Origin: Undibacterium umbellatum
GTDB taxonomy: Bacteria; Pseudomonadota; Gammaproteobacteria; Burkholderiales; Burkholderiaceae_D
Assembly (NCBI RefSeq): GCF_014284125.1
Contig: NZ_JACOFX010000023.1
Location: 1-64,000, forward strand
DNA length: 64,000 bases
Direction: 5' to 3'
A model generated the notes under the pieces. It did not search any database. It was not told the DNA's origin and saw nothing but the letters and a program-made list of their open reading frames with translations. This document shows, in pieces, positions 1-8,275 of this stretch. Positions within the stretch are counted from its first letter, which is position 1. Each line of letters opens with the position of its first letter. Made by a program: the position numbers and the translations under genes.

Positions 1-96
1 ACTGACGCTATGGATTACTTGAATCATCGACCTAGAAAATGCCTTGGCTACAAAACACCGCACGAAGTTTTTATGGCTCAGATACAATCGCTATAA
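1..96 (+). CDS. IS30-family transposase, C-terminal fragment (cut by window start)
   Basis: Reading from base 1 in frame gives 31 codons and a TAA stop at 94-96. The peptide contains LNHRPRKCLGYKTPHEVF, the hallmark C-terminal end of the DDE integrase domain of IS30-family transposases. The rest of the gene lies left of the window, so whether the element is intact cannot be judged here. The stop is followed within about 30 bases by the presumed right end of the insertion sequence. Recognition of the family is strong; the exact element is not identified. Confidence 0.85.
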   Translation, partial: TDAMDYLNHRPRKCLGYKTPHEVFMAQIQSL

Positions 97-127
97 CACA
101 GGGTTGCACTTCGAGCTTGAATCCGCC
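1..127 (+). mobile_element. Right end of an IS30-family insertion sequence
   Basis: The transposase stop at 96 is followed by GTTGCACTTCGAGCTTGAATC and then CGCC, ending near 127. A GTTGCACTTC...GAA(C/T)CCGCC end is typical, from memory, of one IS30 group. The left end is outside the window, so terminal repeats and the target duplication cannot be checked. The reverse strand of this end is translated as the last residues of the neighbouring unknown gene (stop at 71-73), which places the insertion inside that gene's 3' end. The outer boundary is uncertain by a few bases. Confidence 0.7.
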
Positions 128-1489
128 TTTCAAAGCAGCAGACCAAATAAGAAGAATCGGCAGCAAGGTCGTCACACGACTCGCTTCCAACGTTGTAACT
201 TGCAAACCACGCCGAGCCAATAGCGTATCCTCAAACGTCGCTGCACTTGGCCAATATTCCTTACTTTGAGACACATGCTTTAGCCGAGCAATTATTTCGC
301 AAATCCAATTTATGGCGACATCTCTTTTATTCACGACTAAAAGAAACAGAAGTACCGCATGAATACTTGAGGCATGATGGTCATACGGTGGCAAAGCCGA
401 AATACTATGTGATTTAAGCAAAGAAAGTGTAGCATTCAAGTAGAATTGCACCATTCCTGACGGCTCTTCTTTTGACTCTACTTCGAGAAAAGCCCAAATA
501 CAACCTTGCAGTCCCAAACGACCAAGCTCACTAAGAACGTTATCTGCAATGAATAAATTGTCGCTAAATTGAGACGCGAATGCGTCTTCAGTAATGTAAT
601 ACGGCAATAATTTTTTGTGATATCGGCTAGCTGAAAGAAGCATTTGGAAAAAAATTTCCAAATATTCTTTCGTAAGCACTTCGTTGCCAGCTACCATTTC
701 TGAATGAAAGGTAGCCCACACTCTTAGAACTGCATACTCTGAAAGGCGGTAAGGGGCTAACAAATTCTTTGCATCATCTGCCCACAACTGCAAAACGCTA
801 AGGGTGGTACGTATTGCTCGTAATGCTAATAACTGTTTCTTCAATAGCTTAGATTTTGACGCAATATCTTTTCCATTTGCGTCAACTAACAGAGCATCTA
901 TAAGTTGACGACCACTAAATAAAGATAGTTCAGGTGTAGCGACATTCGCCAAAGTCCGTCGAAAAAGTGACTTGTTAGAACCTGATAATGCATTTTCATC
1001 TAGCAGTCCACGCTCTACCCATCCTGCAAGCTTTGACCCATTGACAGTTTCTACGTCTGCGTTGTTCCGGTTTTTCCAGCTTTCAAGATAGACCTTCATA
1101 TCCTGATTTATGCTCGATAGATAATCACCGTTAGTTATTATTACCAATCGAATCGGCAGCTTGCGGTGTTCCGGTCGAATACTTGAAGCGATGTATGTCT
1201 CAACTTCATCCACCGATGGGCGTATTGCCTGAACTGAACCTCCATTCCATTCCGAACGCCCTATGTTTCCACATTTGACTAACCAAAGACAAAGAACTGG
1301 GGGCTTAAATGCTGTATGTTCAATAGACACAATATCGACGCCATATTGTCTGGGGCCTTTCTGAGCTCGGCAAACAATTTCATGATTTCTTGCGACAAGC
1401 ACAGTAGGCAAAAATGCATCCAGCTCGCCCTCTTCTTTCATCAACCCAAGAAATTCTTCTAAGAGTAATCGAATACTGCTTGAGATCAT
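71..1489 (-). CDS. Unknown protein, nuclease-like N-terminus, 3' end replaced by IS30 sequence
   Basis: This 472-codon reading frame is the second gene of a pair; its ATG overlaps the stop of the upstream 575-codon gene (ATGA at 1486-1489). No family is recognised with certainty. Residues 30-90 show an alternating pattern with Asp52 in YGVDIV, a hydrophobic strand ending in Lys72 (LWLVKCG), then an NGGSVQAIRPS segment. This arrangement recalls restriction-endonuclease-like (PD-(D/E)xK) folds, but the position before xK is Leu rather than Glu or Gln, so catalysis is doubtful. The remainder is predicted helical. The last 18 or so residues (from GGFKLEVQPCV) are encoded by the IS30 end, so the native C-terminus is lost. 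Base composition is AT-richer than the rest of the window, suggesting horizontal acquisition. Confidence 0.6.
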   Translation of the reverse strand: MISSSIRLLLEEFLGLMKEEGELDAFLPTVLVARNHEIVCRAQKGPRQYGVDIVSIEHTAFKPPVLCLWLVKCGNIGRSEWNGGSVQAIRPSVDEVETYIASSIRPEHRKLPIRLVIITNGDYLSSINQDMKVYLESWKNRNNADVETVNGSKLAGWVERGLLDENALSGSNKSLFRRTLANVATPELSLFSGRQLIDALLVDANGKDIASKSKLLKKQLLALRAIRTTLSVLQLWADDAKNLLAPYRLSEYAVLRVWATFHSEMVAGNEVLTKEYLEIFFQMLLSASRYHKKLLPYYITEDAFASQFSDNLFIADNVLSELGRLGLQGCIWAFLEVESKEEPSGMVQFYLNATLSLLKSHSISALPPYDHHASSIHAVLLFLLVVNKRDVAINWICEIIARLKHVSQSKEYWPSAATFEDTLLARRGLQVTTLEASRVTTLLPILLIWSAALKGGFKLEVQPCVIAIVSEP

Positions 1490-3213
1490 TCAATTCCCCT
1501 TAAGATTTCTGCTCGACGTAGGATTCCGCCAATTGGGTCGCATAGTTCTGATGAAGGTAAATCTACTCTATGGCTATATTGATTTAACTCAAATACTTGT
1601 GGTCTTGCATCCAGCCCTATCCAAGTCGCCACACGTCTTCCTTGAGCGATATTCACGTTAGTTGAAATCGAAGAAAATATTGAACGCACCTCAGCACCTC
1701 GAATAATTTCTCTATTTTCTTGCTGGCGCACAGCTCGTAAAATTTGCGTTTGCAATGAGGTTGGTCGCAATTCATCTAAGACAGGTAAATTTTCAATTGC
1801 CTTTCGTCGTTCTAAACAATACTTATATATGCTCGCATAAAATTCTCCAATGACAGTTTTTTTTGAATGCACTATGCATCGTTCGCATAGAAAATTTTCG
1901 ACCGCTGTGGGATACTCTTTCTCAATTTCATATAACATCTGGCCAGCGATATTAATGCCTTCTGGTTGCATTGATGGCTCCTCAGCAAAAGTCACTACGA
2001 ATTCACAAACTGATTGTCCGTCATGTAAGAGGCCAAGTAATTTTCGAGCCACGTTATAGCGCTGACGATCATCTACATTTTCCAAAGTAAAAAGGTCAAG
2101 AGATGGATTTCTTCCGATAACACATCTCGTCAGCATTTCTCGCAAAGTAACATGGGGAATGTCTGTCCTCACTAGCCATGCGGTTAAAAGTTTTCCACAC
2201 AAATCTTTTTTTGATTTAATTTGAGAAAACACACGCTCCAGCATTAGTACTGGATTTATTTTTCTGTTCGCTCCCAACTCGATTAAAAGATTCAACGCTT
2301 CAGATTGCATTTTTGAGCGTGAAAGACAGGTTACAATAGCAGTATCAATCTGCCTTAAAAGAGCGGGTTCAGTTATTTCATTTTGGAAGAGCCGTTCGAT
2401 CACGGCTTTCATTGTCCAGGGCTGAGTTCTAAATGGCCAAACGCCTCTGGTAATACTTGATAGCAGCGCAGGTATAGCTGGCGAGTCGCCAATCTCCATT
2501 TCATGAAGCAGCAGCTCTTCAGCCTTTTGACTAAACTCGGCAATGCGTACTATTACTTCCCATGCTTGCTGCCTCCAAGTAGGTGAAGATGATGCTTCAA
2601 TTAGTCTTTGAAGAATATTTTTTTCAGATTCTAGTATTGCTTTCTGATTTGCAGGAAAACTTTGAGTGCTAGCATGCAAAAGTAAGCAAGAAATGATGTT
2701 TGAATTTACCCCTGATATAGTGGTTGCCATATCAATTGCTTGGCTTGGCAATGCGCCTCCAAATGCAGTTGCCCAAGCTATAATCATTAGCTCGTTGATT
2801 GGTGATTGCACGCTAAATATCAATCCACAAGCGCGTGCCAAGTCAGGTTCTGCACAGAACGCCCCACTTAGCTTAGCGGCACCAGAGTACTGATACTCCA
2901 TAGGTAAAGATTCAACAAAAGCAAGGTAGTTCATAACTGATTTTGCATCTGTACTAGGTATATGCTCAACTGCTTCCATTAGCGCTCTAACAGCGTCAAT
3001 ATGTCCCTCTTGTAACCAAGCACACAGTAATTCCGTTAATTCGTCAAGACTATTAAATTTTGAGGCTAATGCTAAAAGAATCGACTTTTCATCTTCGAAC
3101 GGCAGTTTTATCCACTCAGTCCAAAAGTATGAGCCTCCTTTAGAAATTGCAGCTCTCAATATATCGATTTGCTTACCTTCGTCATTCTTGTGATGGAAAT
3201 CTTTATCGCTCAT
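1486..3213 (-). CDS. Unknown alpha-helical repeat-like protein, first gene of a two-gene unit
   Basis: A 575-residue protein without a recognised family. It has no signal peptide and no membrane segments. It is built of many short amphipathic helices with Leu/Ala/Ile spacing (for example around residues 45-75, 95-125, 195-240 and 290-330), as in HEAT- or TPR-like solenoids. The C-terminal 60 residues look different and more beta-like. The start ATG at 3213 is preceded by a purine-rich GAGAGAAG. It overlaps the following gene by 4 bp, so the two are probably translationally coupled. The AT-rich composition and the flanking IS30 end mark it as accessory. Pairing of a solenoid protein with a nuclease-like protein is common in anti-phage systems; that role is inference only. 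Confidence 0.6.
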   Translation of the reverse strand: MSDKDFHHKNDEGKQIDILRAAISKGGSYFWTEWIKLPFEDEKSILLALASKFNSLDELTELLCAWLQEGHIDAVRALMEAVEHIPSTDAKSVMNYLAFVESLPMEYQYSGAAKLSGAFCAEPDLARACGLIFSVQSPINELMIIAWATAFGGALPSQAIDMATTISGVNSNIISCLLLHASTQSFPANQKAILESEKNILQRLIEASSSPTWRQQAWEVIVRIAEFSQKAEELLLHEMEIGDSPAIPALLSSITRGVWPFRTQPWTMKAVIERLFQNEITEPALLRQIDTAIVTCLSRSKMQSEALNLLIELGANRKINPVLMLERVFSQIKSKKDLCGKLLTAWLVRTDIPHVTLREMLTRCVIGRNPSLDLFTLENVDDRQRYNVARKLLGLLHDGQSVCEFVVTFAEEPSMQPEGINIAGQMLYEIEKEYPTAVENFLCERCIVHSKKTVIGEFYASIYKYCLERRKAIENLPVLDELRPTSLQTQILRAVRQQENREIIRGAEVRSIFSSISTNVNIAQGRRVATWIGLDARPQVFELNQYSHRVDLPSSELCDPIGGILRRAEILRGIE

Positions 3214-3667
3214 TTCACTTCTCTCTTCAAAACACTTCCTGTCATTAACATCAGAATAGCTTTCTTAAAGCACAAGCATTCCTTGGATAAGCCATCTTAC
3301 TGATTTTTTCAATTAAGCCTCAATTCTTGCCAAACAGTTCACGAGTAAAGCAATTGTCGACATAAGAAAATCAAAACTAATGTTGTATTTTAAATACGAT
3401 AACTGCTATTCAAATCTCCATCCGCGTAAAAACCTTCTGCTAGCCTTGAGATTACATTAGCATTGACTTATTTCAATTAAATTGACATATTTTTAATTAA
3501 AATATTCCATTGCAAACCATCCCCGCCCCCCCCTGCGGACGTTTGCCTTTGCATTCCCAACCCTTAAAAGGACAAGGAATTTCGTGCTGCACAGATCAGG
3601 CGTCATCTTGGTGCGATGAATCAGCATAAGGCTTTACCGGTGACGGGGTCTCGGAAAGGTTTGCTGC
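3214..3667. other. Intergenic region at the island boundary
   Basis: About 450 bases without a convincing gene. The first 300 are strongly AT-rich and presumably hold the minus-strand promoter of the two-gene unit; the palindrome GTATTTTAAATAC lies near 3384-3397. At about 3520 the composition changes abruptly to GC-rich with a run of eight C (3526-3533). That change probably marks the edge of the acquired segment. A short frame at 3616-3693 (MNQHKALPVTG...) does not look like a gene. Confidence 0.5.
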
Positions 3668-4014
3668 GTGGTGGTGAATTTGTTGTCGACTGAATCTATC
3701 AGCGCGCAGCCTGGCCCTCAATCACAGCGCCAGAAGCCGCCGCTGAATCTGGAATTTTCTCCGCGTGATTATGTGACTTATCTCTTGTCCATCGATGCAG
3801 AGATTGAGCATTGCCTGATGGTGCAATACCTGTATGCGGCTTACTCGCTGGGTGGGTCGCAGGTGCCTGATGTGTATCGTAATGCGGTTCGTAACTGACA
3901 GTGGGTGATACTGGGTATTGCCAAAGAAGAGATGGGGCGTTTGATTTCTGTGCAGAATTCTTTGCGGCTGATTGGTGCGTGGCATCCCCGCAGAGCTGGG
4001 CTTAGACTGCCAAT
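3668..4014 (+). pseudogene. Remnant of a ferritin-like (VioB/iminophenyl-pyruvate dimer synthase type) domain protein
   Basis: The frame encodes LEFSPRDYVTYLLSIDAEIEHCLMVQYLYAAYSLGG in pieces, the start of the ferritin-like domain found in VioB-related proteins (EIEH...YLYAAYSL). After RNAVRN it hits an in-frame TGA at 3896-3898. The same frame then resumes with QWVILGIAKEEMG and LISVQN, which continue the same domain. The expected residue at the TGA is Trp, so TGG to TGA is the likely lesion. Similarity ends near 4005, far short of a complete gene. No intact promoter or start is obvious; the GTG at 3668 is arbitrary. It is therefore a nonsense-mutated and truncated fragment. Confidence 0.75.
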
Positions 4015-4066
4015 TACCGTTTAAGCACTCACCAATGTCAGCCTCGCCTATTGCAAATAATCGGAT

Positions 4067-4090
4067 GATGGCCTGCCCGCGCAGGCCATC
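4067..4090 (-). terminator. Hairpin downstream of the MBL-fold gene
   Basis: GATGGCCTGC and GCAGGCCATC form a perfect 10-bp stem with the loop CCGC, a few bases past the stop of the minus-strand metallohydrolase gene. The following T-run on the minus strand is weak (ATTATTTG), so it may be an imperfect terminator or an mRNA-stabilising hairpin. Confidence 0.5.
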
Positions 4091-4096
4091 CATTAT

Positions 4097-5071
4097 TTAC
4101 GGCATCAAGGTGAAATTGACGGGCACCCATTGGTAGCTGGCACCTGTCTTTTTCAAGCGCCCCATGCCGGGAAACTGTATGTGTGTAGCGGCGACAATGA
4201 CACCGTCTTTTGCTGCCTTGACGAATATTTTCTGGCGCATGGCAGAGGCTTCTTTGGCATGGCTATCAAAAGTCACCGTCACTTCAGGCTTGTCGAGTTG
4301 CACTGCGGCGACGTGGATCAGGTCGCCGACTACCAGCATTTTTTCACCCTGGCTTTCCAGCAGATAAGACGTGTGGCCTGTGGTATGCCCCTGGGTGGAA
4401 TGCGCTGTCAGGCCGGGCAGCAATTCACCATCCTTGCTAAAAGTTCGCAGTTTGTTGGCAGCCTTGTAGGGATTGACCGAAGCCATTGCGCCCTGGAAAA
4501 AAGCTTTGGAATCTGCGGGTGCCTGTTCCATGTTTTTTTGGTCCAGCCAGTAATCTGCCTCTGCCTGGTTGACATGTATGTTGGCATTGCTAAAAATCAT
4601 TTCTCCATTGATCATCAAGCCGCCCGCATGGTCGGGATGAAGATGCGTCAGGTAAATATCGTCTATCTGCGATGGTTCATAACCAGATGCCCTCAGGTTG
4701 GCAATGAGCTTGCCCAGGCTGGGGCCAAACAGGCTGCCAGTGCCTGCATCTATCAGTATCAGCTTGTTGCCAGTGTTGACCAGATAGACATTCACCGAGG
4801 TTTCCAGCGGTGCTTGCAAAAATGATTTGGCCAGCACTTCCCTGGTTTTTTGTTCTGGCTCCATGAGTATTTTATCGACCGGCAGCTTGATGGTGCCGTC
4901 GCTGAGTGCAGTCACTTCAAATGCGCCCAGCATGCTGCGGTAATACGCAGGTGCAGAAGTTTTTACCATGGGTGCGGCGGCATATGCGGCACTGCCAGTC
5001 ACGCCGAATGCAGCAGCGATAGACAGGCATAAAGCGGCGCGGCTTAACTTGTGCAGGGTGTTCTTGATCAT
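4097..5071 (-). CDS. Secreted MBL-fold metallohydrolase
   Basis: This is a metallo-beta-lactamase-fold hydrolase of 324 residues. From the chosen start the zinc motif THLHPDH lies at residues 142-148 (His143, His145, Asp147, His148). Further metal-ligand candidates are GHTTGH, the Asp in VVGDLIH and a late ATHIQ histidine. The first 31 residues are a classic Sec signal peptide (MIKN...AALCLSIAAAFG...AYA), so the enzyme is probably periplasmic. The ATG at 5071 is preferred because GAAGGA lies just upstream; an in-frame ATG at 5143 would add a charged leader before the signal peptide and overlap the operator region. The substrate is unknown; lactonase-like members share this layout. A LysR gene diverges from it. 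Confidence 0.85.
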   Translation of the reverse strand: MIKNTLHKLSRAALCLSIAAAFGVTGSAAYAAAPMVKTSAPAYYRSMLGAFEVTALSDGTIKLPVDKILMEPEQKTREVLAKSFLQAPLETSVNVYLVNTGNKLILIDAGTGSLFGPSLGKLIANLRASGYEPSQIDDIYLTHLHPDHAGGLMINGEMIFSNANIHVNQAEADYWLDQKNMEQAPADSKAFFQGAMASVNPYKAANKLRTFSKDGELLPGLTAHSTQGHTTGHTSYLLESQGEKMLVVGDLIHVAAVQLDKPEVTVTFDSHAKEASAMRQKIFVKAAKDGVIVAATHIQFPGMGRLKKTGASYQWVPVNFTLMP

Positions 5072-5123
5072 CTTGTTTTCCTTCAGGCTTTTCGCCGTGT
5101 GTTTGATGTGAGAGATTCTATTT

Positions 5124-5182
5124 CTTTGCGAAAAACGATACAATCATCATCAATGCAAACCATCTTTGCGATTTTCGCAAAG
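5124..5182. promoter_or_regulatory. Divergent promoter region with LysR-type operator candidate
   Basis: The perfect inverted repeat CTTTGCG-attttCGCAAAG lies at 5164-5182, and a further CTTTGCG half-site lies at 5124-5130. The T-N11-A-like palindrome sits between two divergent genes, one encoding a LysR regulator. This is the usual place for the autoregulatory binding site of that family. The assignment is inferred from position and symmetry. Confidence 0.6.
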
Positions 5183-5198
5183 CAAAGGAAAGACAGCC

Positions 5199-6128
5199 AT
5201 GTTCGATGCCATACAGATTTTTTTGGAGGTGCATGAGGCTGGCAGCCTGTCTGCTGTGGCGAAAAAGCATAATGTGGCTGTGTCGTCCATCTCCCGCAAG
5301 ATAGATGCGCTGGAAAGCGAGCTGGGCATCAAGTTGTTCCACCGCAGCTCAAGGCGTTTGCTGTTGACCGATACCGGTGAGCAGTTTTTGCCCAGGGCAA
5401 AAAACATTGCGGCAGAACTGGATGACGCCAGACAGGCCATGTCTGATTTGAATGGCGACCCACGCGGTTTGCTGACGGTGACGGCCCCTTCGGCTTTTGG
5501 CAGGCGGCATGTCGCACCGGCTGTTGCCAGTTTTCTTAACCGTTATCCATTGATGGAAGTTGACCTGCATGTCAGCGATGAAATCGTCGATTTGTCCACG
5601 CGCAGGGTGGATGTCGCTGTGCGCATAGGTGTGTTGCCGGACAGCGACCTGGTTGCCAGCACGCTGGCACCACTGCACAGGCTGACCTGTGCCAGCCCGG
5701 CTTATCTGGCGCGCCATGGCAGGCCGGCCACGCCGCAAGATTTGCTCAAGCATGATTGCCTGACGATCGCGACACCGCCGATACCCGCCGGCTGGTGGTG
5801 CTACCCCGGCGTGAACCGGGAATTGAGCCTTCCGGTACGCGGCAGCCTGCGTTCTGACGATACCGAGTCCTTGCTGCATGCGGCACTGGCAGGCATAGGC
5901 ATCGTCCACCTGGCCAGCTGGATGGCATGCGATGCGATAGAGTCGGGGCAATTAATCTCGCTCTTCCCTTCAATCAATCATACCCACACCAGGATACGCC
6001 CTGGCATACATGCAGTACGCATGCCAGGGCGCTCACATGCGGCAAAAGCGCAATTGTTTATCGCTCATCTGCGCAGTACGTTTGGTGAGCCGCCCTATTG
6101 GGACAGGATATTGCACAAATCCGCGTGA
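5199..6128 (+). CDS. LysR-family transcriptional regulator
   Basis: A 309-residue LysR-type regulator. The N-terminal winged helix-turn-helix covers about residues 1-60 (FLEVHEAGSLSAVAKKHNVA...SSISRKIDALE). The substrate-binding domain starts near residue 85 (GLLTVTAPSAFGR). The ATG at 5199 is chosen over 5166 because it follows AAAGGAAAG at a good distance and gives the usual MFDAIQIFLEV start. The gene diverges from the secreted metallohydrolase gene, with a palindromic operator candidate between them, so that gene is its likely target. The inducer is unknown. Confidence 0.9.
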   Translation: MFDAIQIFLEVHEAGSLSAVAKKHNVAVSSISRKIDALESELGIKLFHRSSRRLLLTDTGEQFLPRAKNIAAELDDARQAMSDLNGDPRGLLTVTAPSAFGRRHVAPAVASFLNRYPLMEVDLHVSDEIVDLSTRRVDVAVRIGVLPDSDLVASTLAPLHRLTCASPAYLARHGRPATPQDLLKHDCLTIATPPIPAGWWCYPGVNRELSLPVRGSLRSDDTESLLHAALAGIGIVHLASWMACDAIESGQLISLFPSINHTHTRIRPGIHAVRMPGRSHAAKAQLFIAHLRSTFGEPPYWDRILHKSA

Positions 6129-6163
6129 TAATATTCCCGGTATTTGCTCATCGCGGAGACCAT

Positions 6164-7036
6164 ATGCGCCCCACCAAATCGAACTGCCTTGCAGCAGCAC
6201 TTGTCATTGTCATTAGCAGCCAGTTAACGGCTTGCATGCATGTCGATATCACAGACAAACAATACATACGCCCTGACAGCGCGACTGGCTATAAGCTCAA
6301 GCAAAAATTGACGCAGGACGATATACAAAAAATCAATCCGTCGGTGCAGCTCAGGGATGAAACTGTTATCGCCACCGACCAGACCAGACTGGAAGGTTTG
6401 GCATTCCAGCAAAATGCCAGCAAAGTCACGGTGCTGTATTTTGGGGGCAATCTCTCGCATGTAGAAGACTCGCTGCCCTTTATGCTGAAGACTATAGGCA
6501 GTTGCAATGTCAATCTGGTGAGTTTTGATTATCGTGGCTATGGCCGCACGGCTGGTGTGCCTGACATTAACAATATGCAGGAAGATGCCTTGAAAATTTA
6601 TGATGCCATGCGCGCAAAAACCACCGGCAAGCTGGTGGTGCATGGGCATTCCATGGGGAGTTTTGCCACTGGCTTTATTGCTGAAAAACGTCAGCCCGAC
6701 GGCATCATCCTGGAAACCACGGCCAGCAATGTCAGGGACATGGTGGCGCTGTCCACGCCCTGGTATGCCAAGCCTTTTGTCAGCGTCAATATCCAGGATA
6801 GTTTGCAGCAGGTGGACAACATCAGGGCGATGTCAAACTACCATGGCCCGGCACTGGTACTGACGGCAGAAAAAGATAAGCAAACCCCGGCAGAACTTGG
6901 ACAGAAAGTCTATGAAGCGATTCCATCCAAAGCCAAACGCCAGTTGTTCATCAAGGATGCCGGACACAGCGGCTTGCTGAGACGTGAAGATGTCCAAAAA
7001 GCGTATTGCGAATACATACAGCAAGTCAGTTTATAG
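6164..7036 (+). CDS. Alpha/beta-hydrolase lipoprotein
   Basis: A serine hydrolase of 290 residues anchored as a lipoprotein. The signal sequence ends in the lipobox LTAC, with the lipidated Cys at position 24. The catalytic triad is visible: nucleophile Ser163 in GHSMG, Asp238 in LTAEKDKQ and His268 in DAGHSG. An oxyanion-type motif, YFGGN, lies near residue 92. The start at 6164 has GGAG nearby; the frame is open further upstream, but that would put a long hydrophilic segment before the lipoprotein signal and run into the LysR gene. It is convergent with a cytochrome c gene 11 bp away. The substrate is unknown, probably an ester or peptide at the envelope. Confidence 0.85.
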   Translation: MRPTKSNCLAAALVIVISSQLTACMHVDITDKQYIRPDSATGYKLKQKLTQDDIQKINPSVQLRDETVIATDQTRLEGLAFQQNASKVTVLYFGGNLSHVEDSLPFMLKTIGSCNVNLVSFDYRGYGRTAGVPDINNMQEDALKIYDAMRAKTTGKLVVHGHSMGSFATGFIAEKRQPDGIILETTASNVRDMVALSTPWYAKPFVSVNIQDSLQQVDNIRAMSNYHGPALVLTAEKDKQTPAELGQKVYEAIPSKAKRQLFIKDAGHSGLLRREDVQKAYCEYIQQVSL

Positions 7037-7047
7037 GGAACTAAGCT

Positions 7048-7686
7048 TTATTTCAGATTCGCCAGATACATGGCGAGCGCCTGTATTTCTGCCTCTTTCA
7101 AACCTGCGGTACTGGCGCTCATGGGTTCGTAGATACGTTCGCCTGTCCGGTCGCGATAACGTTTGATGCTTGTTTTCAGGTAGTCAATTTGCTGGCCTGC
7201 CAGTCTGGGTGTGCTCTCATTACCTTGAGCATGCCCGGCATGGCATACGGCACAACGGGCGGTGTATAGTGCCTGCCCTGTCAGTGATGTTTCCTTGCCT
7301 GCCGGTTCTACTGTTTTGCTGGCATAAAAGAGCGCGACATTGATGCGCTCTTCTTCTGTCAACAGCTTCATCAAGCCTTCCATGAATTTTTCTTGCCGCT
7401 GGCCGCGGGAAAATTTATCTATTTGCGTCAGCAAGTAACTGGAGTTTTGCCCAGCCAGATTCGGCACATCGCCCTTGACGCTGCTGCCATTGACGCCATG
7501 ACAGACATCACAGAAGAAAGTGACTTTCTTGGCGGCGGTGATGGAGGCACTGGTAGCGGCATTATCTGCCAACACCTTTTTCATACGTCCGTCCAAAGGC
7601 GAAACCTGGGCCTGGCTCTGGGATGCCATGCCAAGCAGGGAGGCCACAAGAACCAGGTACATGCCAAAACGAGTGGGTAACACCAT
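7048..7686 (-). CDS. Diheme cytochrome c (c4-like)
   Basis: This periplasmic electron carrier of 212 residues has two CXXCH heme sites: CDVCH at 59-63 and CAVCH at 145-149. Each half has a distal Met candidate (FMEGLM; YEPMSAS), giving the tandem two-domain layout of cytochrome c4. An N-terminal Sec signal peptide ends near SQSQA. Two adjacent ATG codons occur at 7689 and 7686; the second is better spaced from GGAGG, so it is taken as the start. No oxidase or reductase genes lie next to it, so its redox partners cannot be inferred from context. Confidence 0.88.
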   Translation of the reverse strand: MVLPTRFGMYLVLVASLLGMASQSQAQVSPLDGRMKKVLADNAATSASITAAKKVTFFCDVCHGVNGSSVKGDVPNLAGQNSSYLLTQIDKFSRGQRQEKFMEGLMKLLTEEERINVALFYASKTVEPAGKETSLTGQALYTARCAVCHAGHAQGNESTPRLAGQQIDYLKTSIKRYRDRTGERIYEPMSASTAGLKEAEIQALAMYLANLK

Positions 7687-8275
7687 CATTGCCTCCGGGG
7701 ACATAAGGTCAGCGCGGGCGGTGCCTGAACAGGCGAGCGCAATGCAAATATTCTATAAGTCTGTTTGTGTAAGAAAAGACAAATGCATGTGAAATTGATT
7801 TGCATCAATGGCCGGAGATGTTGGTTTTGCAGAGCAAATTGTCAATAAAACGACGATAATTTCGCAATTTCTCTCGTGAATTGTCGAGAAACCGCAAGGG
7901 AAGTAGGGGATTCGGGGTATAATCCTATTGCAAAAGAATTCTCATCTTCTGATAAATCGCTGTATTTCTGACGAAGTGTTTCTTATATTAGCGCTGAGTA
8001 GCGTTCTGGTAACACGCTGCTACAGACTTGCTTTACCTTGCACTAATTACTGGCCTTTAGCACATTCTTCTGGTTGGTATCCAAGCACTGTGTTGATGTG
8101 ATGGCAAAGCCATCTGTGCACAGCCTCTTTCAACACTCACACTCTTTTCGTCTTACCGTATCAGGCGATCAACAGTGAGTTCACCGTAATCCCTTGCAGA
8201 TGATTATGTGATCGTCTGCCATCAGTGGCGCAGTCTGTGTACGGTGTCACGCCCTACTATAAAGATGAAAAAACC
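7687..8275. promoter_or_regulatory. Intergenic region with infA promoter candidate and long leader
   Basis: About 590 bases separate the cytochrome gene from infA, and no gene was found in them. A perfect TATAAT lies at 7918-7923 with a G-rich upstream flank but no good -35. Transcription from there would give a leader of roughly 345 nt. The leader contains hairpins: GATGGC-aaa-GCCATC near 8099-8113, and a 9-bp stem (one G-T pair) at 8196-8219 (GCAGATGAT...ATCGTCTGC). A long structured leader suggests post-transcriptional, possibly cold-shock-type, control of infA. This is inference from layout. Confidence 0.45.

Noticed and set aside
3616-3693. Short plus-strand frame MNQHKALPVTG... ending at 3693
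   Set aside because: Only 25 codons, no family resemblance and overlapping the ferritin-like pseudogene region.
5349-5951. 200-codon open frame antisense to the LysR gene
   Set aside because: The sense frame has clear LysR domains; the antisense product shows no family features.
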